NCBI GenBank assembly: GCA_965657645.1
Contig: CBFHOS010000004.1
Span: 1 to 64,000 of the forward strand
Length of the DNA stretch: 64,000 nucleotides
Reading direction: 5' to 3'
Source: CBFHOS01 sp965657645
GTDB taxonomy: Bacteria > Pseudomonadota > Alphaproteobacteria > Puniceispirillales > Puniceispirillaceae
In this document: piece by piece, positions 43,909 to 52,288 of the stretch
Layout of the letters: each line of letters begins with the position of its first letter
Position numbering within the stretch: position 1 is the first letter of the stretch
Notes under the pieces: model-generated
The model's database searches: none
What the model saw: the letters and a program-made list of their open reading frames with translations, nothing else
Told to the model about the DNA's origin: nothing
Translations under genes and position numbers: made by a program

Positions 43909-44238
43909 CTAATGCTTAGTGCGCTGCATGATGGGGTCATCGTTATATATGTGGCCGAGCAATCGAATGATGCGCAACACGTCAGCATCGTCGATTGAAT
44001 AAAAGATTGTTTGGGATTCGCGTCGTGTGCGGACAATATGGGCCCGGCGCAGGCGGCCAAGATGTTGCGAGAGCGCTGATTGGCTCAAATCTACGATAAT
44101 GCCCTCTAATTCAGATACCGATCGCTCTCGCCCATCAGCCAGTTCGTTTAGAATGCGCATTCGTTTTGCATTACCCATAGCCCGCAGAACTGTGGTCACT
44201 TTCGAATGCTCACCCTCTGTTTCTGGTATTCTTGCCAT
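43909..44238 (-). CDS. ArsR-family transcriptional regulator (BigR/YgaV-like, no cysteine)
   Basis: 109 residues. Winged HTH: GNAKRMRILNELADGRERSVSELEGII, LSQSALSQHLGRLRRAHIVRTRRESQTIFYSI. The DNA-binding helix LSQSALSQHLGRLR is that of the BigR/SqrR/YgaV sulfide-sensing branch, whose members carry two reactive cysteines. This protein contains no cysteine at all, so thiol-persulfide sensing is not possible and another signal or ligand must be used. It precedes the TauE-TIGR02186-UspA genes. Confidence 0.85.
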   Translation of the reverse strand: MARIPETEGEHSKVTTVLRAMGNAKRMRILNELADGRERSVSELEGIIVDLSQSALSQHLGRLRRAHIVRTRRESQTIFYSIDDADVLRIIRLLGHIYNDDPIMQRTKH

Positions 44239-44552
44239 CTTCGTCTCCTTGCTCTGCCCAGCGGCCGACGCATTGCACTCCCGAAAACATCTGTTTCACC
44301 CATTTGCCACTCGATTTCCGATCGATTTTCATTTTTGAGAATAACGCAGAAAGATTAGGAAAAGATTAACAAGTCTCCGTTATATAATTGAAAATGATGT
44401 AAAATTTTGGTGTTTGGTTTCAAAACTATTAACAAATGATTGCAATCAAACGACTCTAGCGCTCGATTCTCTGATCAGGTTAGAATTGCCAATACCCTAC
44501 AAATGCCCGTGCAAATGGTGACGTTGCCAGTGACGTTGCCAGTGATAAGGAT
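44239..44552. other. AT-rich 314-bp spacer, no gene
   Basis: I see no gene here. Contents: an AT-rich centre, a 12-bp palindrome TGATTGCAATCA (44437-44448), and a 12-bp tandem duplication tgacgttgccag x2 (44519-44542) next to the end of the following minus-strand gene. The part adjoining the ArsR start probably holds its promoter. Confidence 0.5.
44519..44542. repeat. 12-bp x2 tandem repeat
   Basis: Two perfect copies of tgacgttgccag, just beyond the 3' end of the PAS-like gene. Confidence 0.75.
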
Positions 44553-45350
44553 TTAGATCAGGATGATGTCTGGATCATTGAGGCAGATCGCGGCGGATAA
44601 AACGCGGTGGTTGCCGGGGCGCTCACTAGTGGGCGTAATGGGGTAAAGAATGCGTTGAAAAGAAATTGTTTTGCATGGGGTCAATTCAATTGTGCCATGA
44701 TGAAATAACGGTTGTCTGGCGGCGAGGGCAGTGTCATAGAGCACGCTAAGCCATCGTGCGGTTAAATCATCAAGCTCGCTATCGATTGGTTGGCGTGTGC
44801 GCGGTGCCATCACTGGCCAGTCAATTGTGGTTGGCAATGCGACAAAAAATAACCGCATAGAGCGGTTTTGTGCGGTTGAGGTGAGGTGCGGTATATCCAG
44901 CATATTTGCTTTTATGAGGGCCGCTGGCGTGTCTAAACCGGCGACTGCCATACTGGCGAAATTACGCAAGGATTCGTGCAATTCGATGTTGGTATGAATT
45001 GGTTTAGTGACAACGTCTAGCGTGCTGGCAAAGGGGCATTCGTACTCCTGCTCGATCAGTGATAAGGCACGTTTTGCCGCCAATACGCAAAGTTTGGATT
45101 TGGAGATTAATTGTGGCTCTGCGCCGAGCTGTTTCAACAAAAGAGTCTGGTCGATTGCACGCAATGTTTGAATAAGGGTGGTTAGTGATTTACAGCTGGC
45201 ATTTTGCGACACGGTAACGGTGAATTCACTATTCTTTCGGTTAAGCAAGACCCCGCCGGGAAGTGATGTCGTAGACTTGGCATTATGGATTGTCCCATTT
45301 TTGCTTATGGAAATTTGTGCCCGCACGTTTTGCTCCCACCCAACGTTCAA
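44553..45350 (-). CDS. Hypothetical protein with possible C-terminal PAS_5-like domain
   Basis: Up to 265 residues. The N-terminal half is not recognised (Ser/Asn-rich strands, then a helical LTTLIQTLRAIDQTLLLKQLG stretch). The last about 60 residues (DDLTARWLSVLYDTALAARQPLF, then GTIEL and FQRILYPI) follow the spacing of alphaproteobacterial PAS_5 domains, which end in an RxLLPL strand. This is a weak match. No ATG occurs before about residue 130; the first available start is a TTG, with GTG alternatives further in, so the true start is uncertain. Divergent from the DUF1285 gene. Confidence 0.5.
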   Translation of the reverse strand: MNVGWEQNVRAQISISKNGTIHNAKSTTSLPGGVLLNRKNSEFTVTVSQNASCKSLTTLIQTLRAIDQTLLLKQLGAEPQLISKSKLCVLAAKRALSLIEQEYECPFASTLDVVTKPIHTNIELHESLRNFASMAVAGLDTPAALIKANMLDIPHLTSTAQNRSMRLFFVALPTTIDWPVMAPRTRQPIDSELDDLTARWLSVLYDTALAARQPLFHHGTIELTPCKTISFQRILYPITPTSERPGNHRVLSAAICLNDPDIILI

Positions 45351-45451
45351 TCCTTGGATTGTTGCAAAAGAAAGTTAACATTTGATCAATAGGGCGAATT
45401 TTATTCGAAAAGGCTGTTCCCGCTTCTATCCGAACAAGGTAAAGTTTCAAC

Positions 45452-46111
45452 ATGACAACCGAAAAACACCCTATTTCTGAGGCTAATGCTGGCGCGAAGG
45501 CAGATGGTGACGATAACCTCGCCGATACGGTTGCTAAACTCGCACAGCCAGAGCCACAAGTTTTCGATATTAGAATCGCGGCTGATGGCAATTGGTTTCA
45601 TGAAGGCGGGTTAATTGGCCGATTGCCGTTGGTTAAATTATTCGCCTCGGTCCTTCGGCGTGAGAGCGATGGCAGCTATTGGCTGGTTACGCCGGTTGAG
45701 CGTGGTAGGATTGTTGTAGAAGACGCCCCCTTTATCGTGACAAAGATGAATGTAGCGGGGACCGGCACATCCCAAATCATTAGCTTTGTGACGAATGTTG
45801 ACGATGTTGTGACCTTGTCGCCAGAGCATCCGTTGGTCATGCGCGGCCATGCCAATGGTGATGATATGCGGCCCTATGTTGAAATTCGCCGCGGATTAGA
45901 CGCGTGTCTATCGCGTCCGGTATTTTATGAGCTTGCCAATCTTGCAGTTGATGCGCCAGAAAACAGGCAAGATGATGCCAATCTCGAGGAAGTAAACCCC
46001 CGTGATGTAAACCCCCGTGATGTAAATCAGGCAATTTTGGGCGTGTGGAGCAGTGGTGTTTTTTTCCCGCTAGTTGGCCCGGCCGCCTCTCCACCCGCAT
46101 TAGGTGATTAG
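45452..46111 (+). CDS. DUF1285 domain-containing protein
   Basis: 219 residues. Core FDIRIAADGNWFHEGGLIGRLPLVKLFASVLRRESDGSYWLVTPVERGRIVVEDAPF matches DUF1285, a family with a known fold but unknown function, common in proteobacteria. The C-terminal tail holds a duplicated VNPRD pentapeptide coded by a 15-bp repeat. It is followed without spacer by the Nudix gene, whose GTG start comes directly after the TAG stop. Confidence 0.85.
   Translation: MTTEKHPISEANAGAKADGDDNLADTVAKLAQPEPQVFDIRIAADGNWFHEGGLIGRLPLVKLFASVLRRESDGSYWLVTPVERGRIVVEDAPFIVTKMNVAGTGTSQIISFVTNVDDVVTLSPEHPLVMRGHANGDDMRPYVEIRRGLDACLSRPVFYELANLAVDAPENRQDDANLEEVNPRDVNPRDVNQAILGVWSSGVFFPLVGPAASPPALGD
45992..46021 (+). repeat. 15-bp x2 tandem repeat inside the DUF1285 gene
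   Basis: Two perfect copies of gtaaacccccgtgat, in frame, near the C-terminus. Confidence 0.8.
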
Positions 46112-46687
46112 GTGAGCGGTGATCAAATCTCGACGCCGCTAAATTTGGCGTCATCGTTAAATGCCATTCCGGTATCGTTAAACAGCGCGGCAGGGCGTCC
46201 AGCGGCGGTTTTGGTTGGGCTGGTGCAAAATGAAACCGGTTGGGATGTCATCATGACCAAGCGCGCCAGCCATTTGGCGCATCATGCCGGTCAAATTAGT
46301 TTTCCAGGCGGCAAGGTTGATGACGGTGACGCCAATCTAACCGCGACCGCGTTGCGTGAGGCGAATGAGGAAATTGGTCTTGACGCCCAGCATGTCGAGG
46401 TTATTGGCGCGCTAGACGCGGTTACCAGTCCGGTTGGTTTTGTCGTGGCACCGATCGTGGCGATGGTGAAAGTACCGACAGAATTAGTGGCGGCGCCGGA
46501 TGAGGTGGAGGAAATTATTATCCTGTCATTACAGCATCTCGCTAATCCAGCGCATCATCGCCGTCGGAGTTATATGCGTGCGGGTGAAAAGCGCGAAATA
46601 TGGGTGATCGAGCATCCGGATCATTATCTATGGGGCCTATCAGCGACAATCTTGGTGGATCTTGCCAATCGCCTTGCTAAATCCTAG
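46112..46687 (+). CDS. Nudix hydrolase, CoA pyrophosphatase-like
   Basis: 191 residues. The CoA-pyrophosphatase signature before the Nudix box is clear (MTKRASHLAHHAGQISFPGG), followed by the Nudix box GGKVDDGD-x7-ALREANEEIGL with the Asp variant usual in this subgroup. It cleaves CoA or oxidised CoA to 4'-phosphopantetheine and 3',5'-ADP, removing toxic or oxidised forms. GTG start at 46112 directly after the preceding stop; coupled translation is likely. Confidence 0.85.
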   Translation: MSGDQISTPLNLASSLNAIPVSLNSAAGRPAAVLVGLVQNETGWDVIMTKRASHLAHHAGQISFPGGKVDDGDANLTATALREANEEIGLDAQHVEVIGALDAVTSPVGFVVAPIVAMVKVPTELVAAPDEVEEIIILSLQHLANPAHHRRRSYMRAGEKREIWVIEHPDHYLWGLSATILVDLANRLAKS

Positions 46688-46721
46688 GCCGCGCCGATAA
46701 TGGGCTCCCACTCCCGTTAAT

Positions 46722-46751
46722 ATAAGTGCGGATAAGATAAGTGCGGATAAC
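46722..46751. repeat. 15-bp x2 tandem repeat in a spacer
   Basis: Two copies of ataagtgcggataag/c in the spacer between the Nudix gene and the small membrane protein gene. Confidence 0.75.
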
Positions 46752-46795
46752 TTAAGAGCGTATGACAAAAATGCGCGAAATAAAGGAGGCGTAAT

Positions 46796-47083
46796 ATGTG
46801 GCGTTATGTGGTTATCGGAACGGCACTGTTGGCGGCGGTTCTGGTTATGTCATTGATCAAGGGATGGCAACGGCGCCGGGCGCTTGAACGCGGCGACAAT
46901 CTCGATGATCTGCGAGGGATTAGTGCGGCGCATGTGGCTGGTGGCATTGCTGGCCTCGTGGTGCTGATGGCGGGTGTGCTTCTTCTTGAATTGAATGCAT
47001 CCAGCCCTGAGGGAAGCTATCAGCCAGCAAAAATTGTCGATGGAAAAATTGTCTCTGGCGGCTTTAAGGCTGATGGCGAGTGA
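46796..47083 (+). CDS. Small two-helix membrane protein (DUF6111-like)
   Basis: 95 residues with two hydrophobic helices (residues 4-20 and 46-67) separated by a basic loop, and a polar tail YQPAKIVDGKIVSGGF. The size, the tail and the position between a Nudix gene and cca resemble the DUF6111 family of alphaproteobacteria, but I assign this from memory of the pattern. A perfect AAAGGAGG ribosome site precedes the ATG. Function unknown. Confidence 0.6.
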   Translation: MWRYVVIGTALLAAVLVMSLIKGWQRRRALERGDNLDDLRGISAAHVAGGIAGLVVLMAGVLLLELNASSPEGSYQPAKIVDGKIVSGGFKADGE

Positions 47084-47087
47084 TAGC

Positions 47088-48401
47088 ATGAACCGGCCTA
47101 GTACTGATTTTCCGATTTCGCCATTGGCCCGGCGGATTTTTGAAATCGCCGAACAGCATGATAGCGCCGCCCGTATCGTTGGCGGTGCGGTGCGTGATTG
47201 GCTGATGGGGCGGGCCATTGGCGATATTGATATGGCGATCAATATGCCGATAAAGAGCGCCGCCGCCGCCTTTGCTGATAATGGATTACGGGTTATTGAA
47301 ACTGGTATCGATCATGGCACGGTGACGGTCATGATGGCCGGCATTGATGGTGGTGATAAGGGCGCTCCGCCGCAATCCATCGAGGTGACGCAAACGCGAA
47401 TCGATGTTGAAACGGATGGCCGCCATGCCCGTGTTGCATTTAGTGACGATTGGGCGGCGGATGCGGCGCGGCGTGACCTCACGATCAATGCCATTTATCT
47501 AACCGCCGATGGGACGATTGATGACCCTCTTAATGGCCGCGCAGATATTGCAACGCAGCGATTGCGCTTTGCCGGTGATGCCAGTGAGCGGGTTCGTGAA
47601 GATGCGCTACGGATGCTCCGCTATTGCCGGTTTCTGTCACTATTTACGCCGGTGGGACCAAAGGGGCAAACCCGCATTGATCCAGAGGCACGCGCGGCAC
47701 TTGAGGCACATTTTGAACTGGCGGCGAATTTGTCGGGTGAACGTGTTCGGAATGAATTGAAAAAGATTTTTGACGGCGCTGATGCCTATGCGGCATTGCG
47801 CCTAATGCAGGAAAGCGGCGTTGCGCGGGCCGCTATCGGCGTGGATTTAACACCGGAAAGACTAGCATTCCTACCGCCGCGTGACGCGATCGTCCCCGCC
47901 GTCAATCCATGGGCCGTCAATCTATGGATTGTGTTCTTAAATACGGTAATCCCGCATGGCACGGCGCGTATGGTTGGACAGCGCTTGCGCCTAAGCCGGA
48001 TAGAAACGCGATTGCTCGACCAGTTGGACTGCTATCGCGTGGATCATGCCGCTTCTGGATCGCCCGCATCGGGCGAAATTGCGGGCGAAATTGCCGGTAA
48101 AATTGCCGGTGAAATTGCCGGTGAAAACTGGCGGCGGGCCGCGTGGACATTGCGGCGGGCCGATATAGACCCCAGCTTTTGTTATCTCGCCTTAATGGCA
48201 GAGCGCCACCAAAAGGCCGACCCGGAACATGCGCAAATATTGTCAAATTGGCAGGCGCCGACTTGCCCTGTCACGGGCGCGGACTTATTGTCGCAAGGCG
48301 TTGACAAGGGGCCGGCGCTGGGCCAGTTGTTAGCTAATATTGAAGCACGCTGGGTGGCCAGCGATTTCACTCTATCAAAGGCCGAATTACTCAAATATTG
48401 A
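47088..48401 (+). CDS. cca: CCA tRNA nucleotidyltransferase / poly(A) polymerase family
   Basis: 437 residues. It adds or repairs the 3' CCA end of tRNAs. Nucleotidyltransferase motif RIVGGAVRDWLMGRAIGDIDMAIN, then DWAADAARRDLTINAIYL, and the RNA-binding RVREDALRMLRYCRF segment. ATG 47088 has GGCGAG 7 bp upstream; an ATG at 47073 is possible but its Shine-Dalgarno spacing is poor. The C-terminal half contains a GEIA repeat region (codons at 48072-48131) and a near-duplicate of VNPWAVNLW, both from short tandem DNA repeats in a non-catalytic segment. Confidence 0.9.
   Translation: MNRPSTDFPISPLARRIFEIAEQHDSAARIVGGAVRDWLMGRAIGDIDMAINMPIKSAAAAFADNGLRVIETGIDHGTVTVMMAGIDGGDKGAPPQSIEVTQTRIDVETDGRHARVAFSDDWAADAARRDLTINAIYLTADGTIDDPLNGRADIATQRLRFAGDASERVREDALRMLRYCRFLSLFTPVGPKGQTRIDPEARAALEAHFELAANLSGERVRNELKKIFDGADAYAALRLMQESGVARAAIGVDLTPERLAFLPPRDAIVPAVNPWAVNLWIVFLNTVIPHGTARMVGQRLRLSRIETRLLDQLDCYRVDHAASGSPASGEIAGEIAGKIAGEIAGENWRRAAWTLRRADIDPSFCYLALMAERHQKADPEHAQILSNWQAPTCPVTGADLLSQGVDKGPALGQLLANIEARWVASDFTLSKAELLKY
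47898..47927 (+). repeat. 15-bp x2 tandem repeat inside cca
   Basis: Units gccgtcaatccatgg and gccgtcaatctatgg, coding AVNPW and AVNLW. In frame. Confidence 0.75.
48072..48131 (+). repeat. 12-bp x5 tandem repeat inside cca
   Basis: Four GEIA/GKIA-coding units of ggygaaattgcc type plus a diverged fifth. In frame, so it inserts an extra flexible or helical segment in the C-terminal domain. Confidence 0.85.
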
Positions 48402-48455
48402 GTAGGGTCGGCAGGATGCCAAAATAGGGCGCGGCTTAACTGGGATGATGGCGTA

Positions 48456-49325
48456 ATGAATGACAGTGGCAAATCAGCGGATATCGAACAGCGCAAGGCC
48501 GATGCTGGCGCGTGGTTTGCCCAATTGCGTGACAGTATTTGCCAACGTTTTGAGGATATCGAAACCGAGCTAACCGGAACCAGTTTTGCCGATCAGGAAG
48601 CAGGGCGGTTTGTCCGCAAAAAATGGCAACGCGACGGTGGTGGCGGCGGTGAGATGAGCGTCATGCATGGCCGCGTTTTTGAAAAGGTTGGGGTTAATAT
48701 CTCTGTTGTTCATGGCGAGTTTTCAGAGGAATTTCGTCAGAAAATCCCTGGCGCTGGCGCTGATGGTAAATTCTGGGCTGGTGGTATTTCTCTTGTTGCC
48801 CATATGCAAAACCCGCATGTGCCAGCCGCGCACATGAATACCCGCTTTATCGTTACGTCAAAGAGCTGGTTCGGTGGCGGTGGTGATCTAACACCGCTAT
48901 TGCCCGATGCGGCGGCGGGTGATCAGTTTCACGCTGGATTAAAAGACGTTTGTGACCAACATGATCCGGCCTATTACCCAAAATATAAAGAATGGTGTGA
49001 CGAATATTTCTTTCTTCCTCACCGGAACGAGCCGCGTGGTGCGGGCGGTATTTTCTATGACAATCTTGATAGTGGTGACTGGAATTCTGATTTTGCCTTT
49101 ACCCGAGATGTTGGTGCGGGCTTTCGGGACACCTATAGCGCCATTGTTCGCGAACGGATGAACAAGGAATGGGATGATGATGACCGCCACCAGCAATTGG
49201 TGCGTCGGGGCCGTTATGTTGAGTTTAACCTGTTGCACGATCGTGGCACGCTCTTTGGGTTAAAGACGGGCGGAAATATCGAGGCGATTCTGATGAGCAT
49301 GCCGCCCGAAGTGCGATGGCCGTAA
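48456..49325 (+). CDS. hemF: Oxygen-dependent coproporphyrinogen III oxidase
   Basis: 289 residues. It decarboxylates coproporphyrinogen III to protoporphyrinogen IX using O2 in heme synthesis. Family stretches: FVRKKWQRDGGGGGEMSVMHG, HMNTRF, WFGGGGDLTPLLP, YYPKYKEWCDEYFFLPHR and the signature GRYVEFNLLHDRGTLFGLKTGGNIEAILMSMPP. An O2-dependent enzyme indicates an aerobic lifestyle. The next genes encode the heme-containing bc1 complex. Confidence 0.93.
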   Translation: MNDSGKSADIEQRKADAGAWFAQLRDSICQRFEDIETELTGTSFADQEAGRFVRKKWQRDGGGGGEMSVMHGRVFEKVGVNISVVHGEFSEEFRQKIPGAGADGKFWAGGISLVAHMQNPHVPAAHMNTRFIVTSKSWFGGGGDLTPLLPDAAAGDQFHAGLKDVCDQHDPAYYPKYKEWCDEYFFLPHRNEPRGAGGIFYDNLDSGDWNSDFAFTRDVGAGFRDTYSAIVRERMNKEWDDDDRHQQLVRRGRYVEFNLLHDRGTLFGLKTGGNIEAILMSMPPEVRWP

Positions 49326-49641
49326 ATCGCGCCGCAGTCAAAGTCGGAAGGACCAAAAATATGCCGAAAAAAGGCCGATTTTTGGGGGGTGAGACGTGGT
49401 GTCACATTTTGTATGCAAAAGCTTAAAAATATGATGGGAAATAGCATCATCTCATGCTAGAACGGCGGCACAATTTGGTGCTGTGAATTTAGGGACGAAT
49501 TTATAGGCGAATTTCTGGGTGAAAATCCGGGTTGAGAGTCTAAACAGGCACCAGAGAGCTGTTACCGTTTGGCAGCGGCCCATTAAGAAGGCTTTCTCGC
49601 GGATTGAGAAGGCTAGGGCTGAAATAGTAGTAGAGGATAGA
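49326..49641. other. 316-bp spacer before petA: hairpin and probable promoter, no gene
   Basis: No gene seen. Contents: a stem-loop after hemF (49353-49385), a dyad ATGATG-N8-CATCAT (49431-49450) and a weak -35/-10 pair TTGTAT/TATGAT (49409-49435, spacing only 15). The bc1 operon promoter is expected here. Confidence 0.4.
49353..49385 (+). terminator. Stem-loop after hemF, terminator-like
   Basis: Arms CCAAAAAT and ATTTTTGG with an inner GCC/GGC pair and an A-rich loop. The 3' arm ends in T5GG, so it can act as a hairpin, but the U-run is within the stem, which weakens the call. Confidence 0.5.
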
Positions 49642-50202
49642 ATGGCTAAATCGACTCCGAATACCAAAGCATCGTCGAAGTCTGCGCCGGATGCTGAACG
49701 CCGCGATTTTATTGTCGTAGCGACTTATGCAATGGGCGGCGTTGGTGCCGCTGCAGTGGCCTGGCCGTTGATCGACCAGATGAACCCTGCCGCCGATACA
49801 TTGGCGCTGGCGAGCACTGAGGTAGATATTTCAAAAATTGCAGAAGGTCAGGCAATTACAGTGACCTGGCGCGGCAAGCCGGTTTTCATCCGGCACCGTA
49901 CCGCCGAGGAAATTGCCCGCGCCAACGCCATTGACTGGGCGGATTTGCGTGATCCACAGGATGACGACGCCCGTGTCCAGCGTCCAGAGCTGTTGGTTGT
50001 TGTTGGTGTTTGTACCCACCTTGGTTGTGTGCCTCAGGGTCAAAAGACCGGTGAGGTCAAAGGTGATTACGAAGGCTGGTTCTGTCCATGTCACGGATCG
50101 CATTACGATACATCAGGCCGCATTCGCAAAGGCCCTGCGCCAACTAACCTTGATGTACCGCCTTATTCATTCCTGTCTGATAACGTCATTCGCATCGGGT
50201 AA
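49642..50202 (+). CDS. petA: Ubiquinol-cytochrome c reductase Rieske iron-sulfur subunit
   Basis: 186 residues. N-terminal Tat-type segment ERRDFIVVATYAMGGVGAAAVAWPLI anchors it in the membrane. The 2Fe-2S ligands are in CTHLGC and CPCHGSHYD. ATG 49642 was chosen: AGAGGATAGA precedes it and the length then equals usual alphaproteobacterial Rieske proteins; the longer frame would add an unrelated 41 residues. First gene of petABC. Confidence 0.93.
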   Translation: MAKSTPNTKASSKSAPDAERRDFIVVATYAMGGVGAAAVAWPLIDQMNPAADTLALASTEVDISKIAEGQAITVTWRGKPVFIRHRTAEEIARANAIDWADLRDPQDDDARVQRPELLVVVGVCTHLGCVPQGQKTGEVKGDYEGWFCPCHGSHYDTSGRIRKGPAPTNLDVPPYSFLSDNVIRIG

Positions 50203-50228
50203 CCCGAGCACTCTGCTGGAGGCAAGAA

Positions 50229-51455
50229 ATGTCTGCTGAAAAATTTAGTAATCCGGTTGTGAGATGGATTGACCATCGCCTTCCTGTCTTTTCCATGCTT
50301 GAGCATGAAAAGTATGATTATCCGGTTCCAAAAAACCTTAACTACATGTGGAACTTTGGTGTTCTAGCCGGTCTTGCACTGGTGATCATGATTGTGACCG
50401 GTATTGTTTTGGCGATGAGCTACACCGCCCATGTTGACCATGCATTTGGCTCGGTTGAGCGTATCATGCGTGATGTCAATCACGGTTGGTTGATCCGCTA
50501 TATTCATATGAATACGGCGAGCTTCTTCTTCATTGTCGTCTATATCCACATGTTCCGCGGCCTTTATTACGGGTCCTACAAGGCACCACGCGAATTGCTG
50601 TGGATCCTCGGTGTGGTTATTTTCTTGTTGATGATGGCAACTGCCTTCATGGGTTACGTCTTGCCATGGGGCCAGATGAGCTTCTGGGGTGCGACGGTGA
50701 TTACCAACCTATTCTCGGCCGTTCCGCTTGTTGGTGACAGCATTGTGACGTTGCTATGGGGTGGTTTCTCAGTTGATAACCCAACGCTAAACCGTTTCTT
50801 CTCATTGCATTATCTACTGCCATTCGTGATTTCAGGCGTCATTGTATTGCATATTGTGGCTCTGCACCGCTTTGGTTCAAACAACCCTATCGGTATTGAT
50901 GCCAAGGGCCCACAGGACACAATTTCCTTCCATCCTTATTATACAATCAAGGATATGGTCGGTGTTGCAATGTTCTTGCTGTTGCTGGCGATTGCTGTGT
51001 TCTTCTTCCCGAATGCAATGGGTCATCCAGATAACTACATCCCGGCAAACGCGATGCAGACACCTGCGCATATTGTTCCTGAATGGTACTTCCTGCCGTT
51101 CTATGCAATTTTGCGGGCGGTCCCTGACAAGCTCGGCGGTGTATTGCTGATGTTTGGTGCGATTGCAGTTCTGTTTATCCTGCCATGGCTTGATCGCTCG
51201 CCAGTGCGTTCGGCTCGGTTCCGTCCCGTGTTCCGGATCTTCTTCTGGCTATTGCTGATCGATACAATCTTGCTCGGCTATCTTGGTGGCCAGCCAGCTG
51301 AAGGCATCTATGTGTTGCTGTCACGCTTGGCGACTGCATGGTATTTTGCACACTTCCTAGTGTTCCTGCCATTGCTTGGTATTTTTGAGAATACCAAACC
51401 ATTGCCGAAATCGATCTCTGAACCGGTACTTGCGACCACGCGGGGGACAGCATAA
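50229..51455 (+). CDS. petB: Ubiquinol-cytochrome c reductase cytochrome b subunit
   Basis: 408 residues, eight transmembrane helices, the full-length fused cytochrome b. Heme-ligand and quinone-site features: RYIHMNTASFFFIVVYIHMFRGL, GYVLPWGQMSFWGATVITNL, RFFSLHYLLPF, and the Qo motif PEWYF. It oxidises ubiquinol and translocates protons. Its TAA overlaps the petC start codon by one base. Confidence 0.95.
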   Translation: MSAEKFSNPVVRWIDHRLPVFSMLEHEKYDYPVPKNLNYMWNFGVLAGLALVIMIVTGIVLAMSYTAHVDHAFGSVERIMRDVNHGWLIRYIHMNTASFFFIVVYIHMFRGLYYGSYKAPRELLWILGVVIFLLMMATAFMGYVLPWGQMSFWGATVITNLFSAVPLVGDSIVTLLWGGFSVDNPTLNRFFSLHYLLPFVISGVIVLHIVALHRFGSNNPIGIDAKGPQDTISFHPYYTIKDMVGVAMFLLLLAIAVFFFPNAMGHPDNYIPANAMQTPAHIVPEWYFLPFYAILRAVPDKLGGVLLMFGAIAVLFILPWLDRSPVRSARFRPVFRIFFWLLLIDTILLGYLGGQPAEGIYVLLSRLATAWYFAHFLVFLPLLGIFENTKPLPKSISEPVLATTRGTA

Positions 51456-52216
51456 TGCGTAAGGCAATTATCGCCGCATTCGTGGCACTTTTCGCTGGCC
51501 CTGCAATGGCCGCTGGTGGTGGTGGAACTCTGGTTTCACCTGCAGCCGGGTGGAGCTTTGATGGTCCGTTTGGCCACTATGACAAGGGTGCTATGCAACG
51601 CGGCTTCCAAGTTTATCTGGAAGTCTGTGCTGGCTGTCACTCGATGGAATATATTGCATTCCGTAACCTTGCTGACCTTGGCTATAACGAAGCTGAGATC
51701 AAGGCGATTGCGGCTGAATATGAAGTTCAGGATGGTCCTGACGAAGAAGGTGAGATGTTCATGCGTCCTGCCCGCGCGTCTGACCGTATTCCTAGCCCAT
51801 ATCGCAATGACAATGAGGCCCGCGCGAATAATGGTGGTGCATTGCCACCTGATCTGTCGCTAATGGCTAAAGCACGTCCAAATGGCGCTGACTATATCTA
51901 TAGTCTGATGCTTGGTTACACCGATGCCCCTGAGGGTGTCGAAGTGGCCGACGGTATGCATTACAACACCGCTTATCCGGGCGGTCTGATTGCAATGCCA
52001 CAGCCAATTTGGGGTGATGATGTCGAATATTCAGACGGTAGTCCCACCTCTGCTGAGGCCATTTCAGCCGACCTTACACATTTCCTAATGTGGACGGCGG
52101 AGCCGAAACTGGAAGTGCGCAAGCGGATTGGTGTTGCGGCAGTATTCTTCCTGTCGATCTTCCTCGTGATGAGCTACTTTGCCAAGCGCCGGATCTGGGC
52201 ACAGCTAGAAAACTAA
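51455..52216 (+). CDS. petC: Cytochrome c1
   Basis: 253 residues. Signal peptide MRKAIIAAFVALFAGPAMA, heme c site CAGCH, downstream Met ligand region and PDLSLMAKAR, and a C-terminal membrane anchor (AAVFFLSIFLVMSYFAKR). It passes electrons from the Rieske centre to a periplasmic cytochrome c. Last gene of petABC, followed by a TTCG-loop terminator. Confidence 0.94.
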   Translation: MRKAIIAAFVALFAGPAMAAGGGGTLVSPAAGWSFDGPFGHYDKGAMQRGFQVYLEVCAGCHSMEYIAFRNLADLGYNEAEIKAIAAEYEVQDGPDEEGEMFMRPARASDRIPSPYRNDNEARANNGGALPPDLSLMAKARPNGADYIYSLMLGYTDAPEGVEVADGMHYNTAYPGGLIAMPQPIWGDDVEYSDGSPTSAEAISADLTHFLMWTAEPKLEVRKRIGVAAVFFLSIFLVMSYFAKRRIWAQLEN

Positions 52217-52224
52217 AATGGAAG

Positions 52225-52246
52225 GCGCCTCTCTTCGGAGGGGCGC
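52225..52246 (+). terminator. Intrinsic terminator of petABC (TTCG loop)
   Basis: GCGCC plus TCTC paired with GAGG plus GGCGC (one G-T) around a TTCG tetraloop, 9 bp after the petC stop; a T-moderate tract follows. The strongest hairpin in this spacer. Confidence 0.75.
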
Positions 52247-52288
52247 TATCCTTATTGCCTACCCCCTCCTGGTTACCTACCTAAATAT

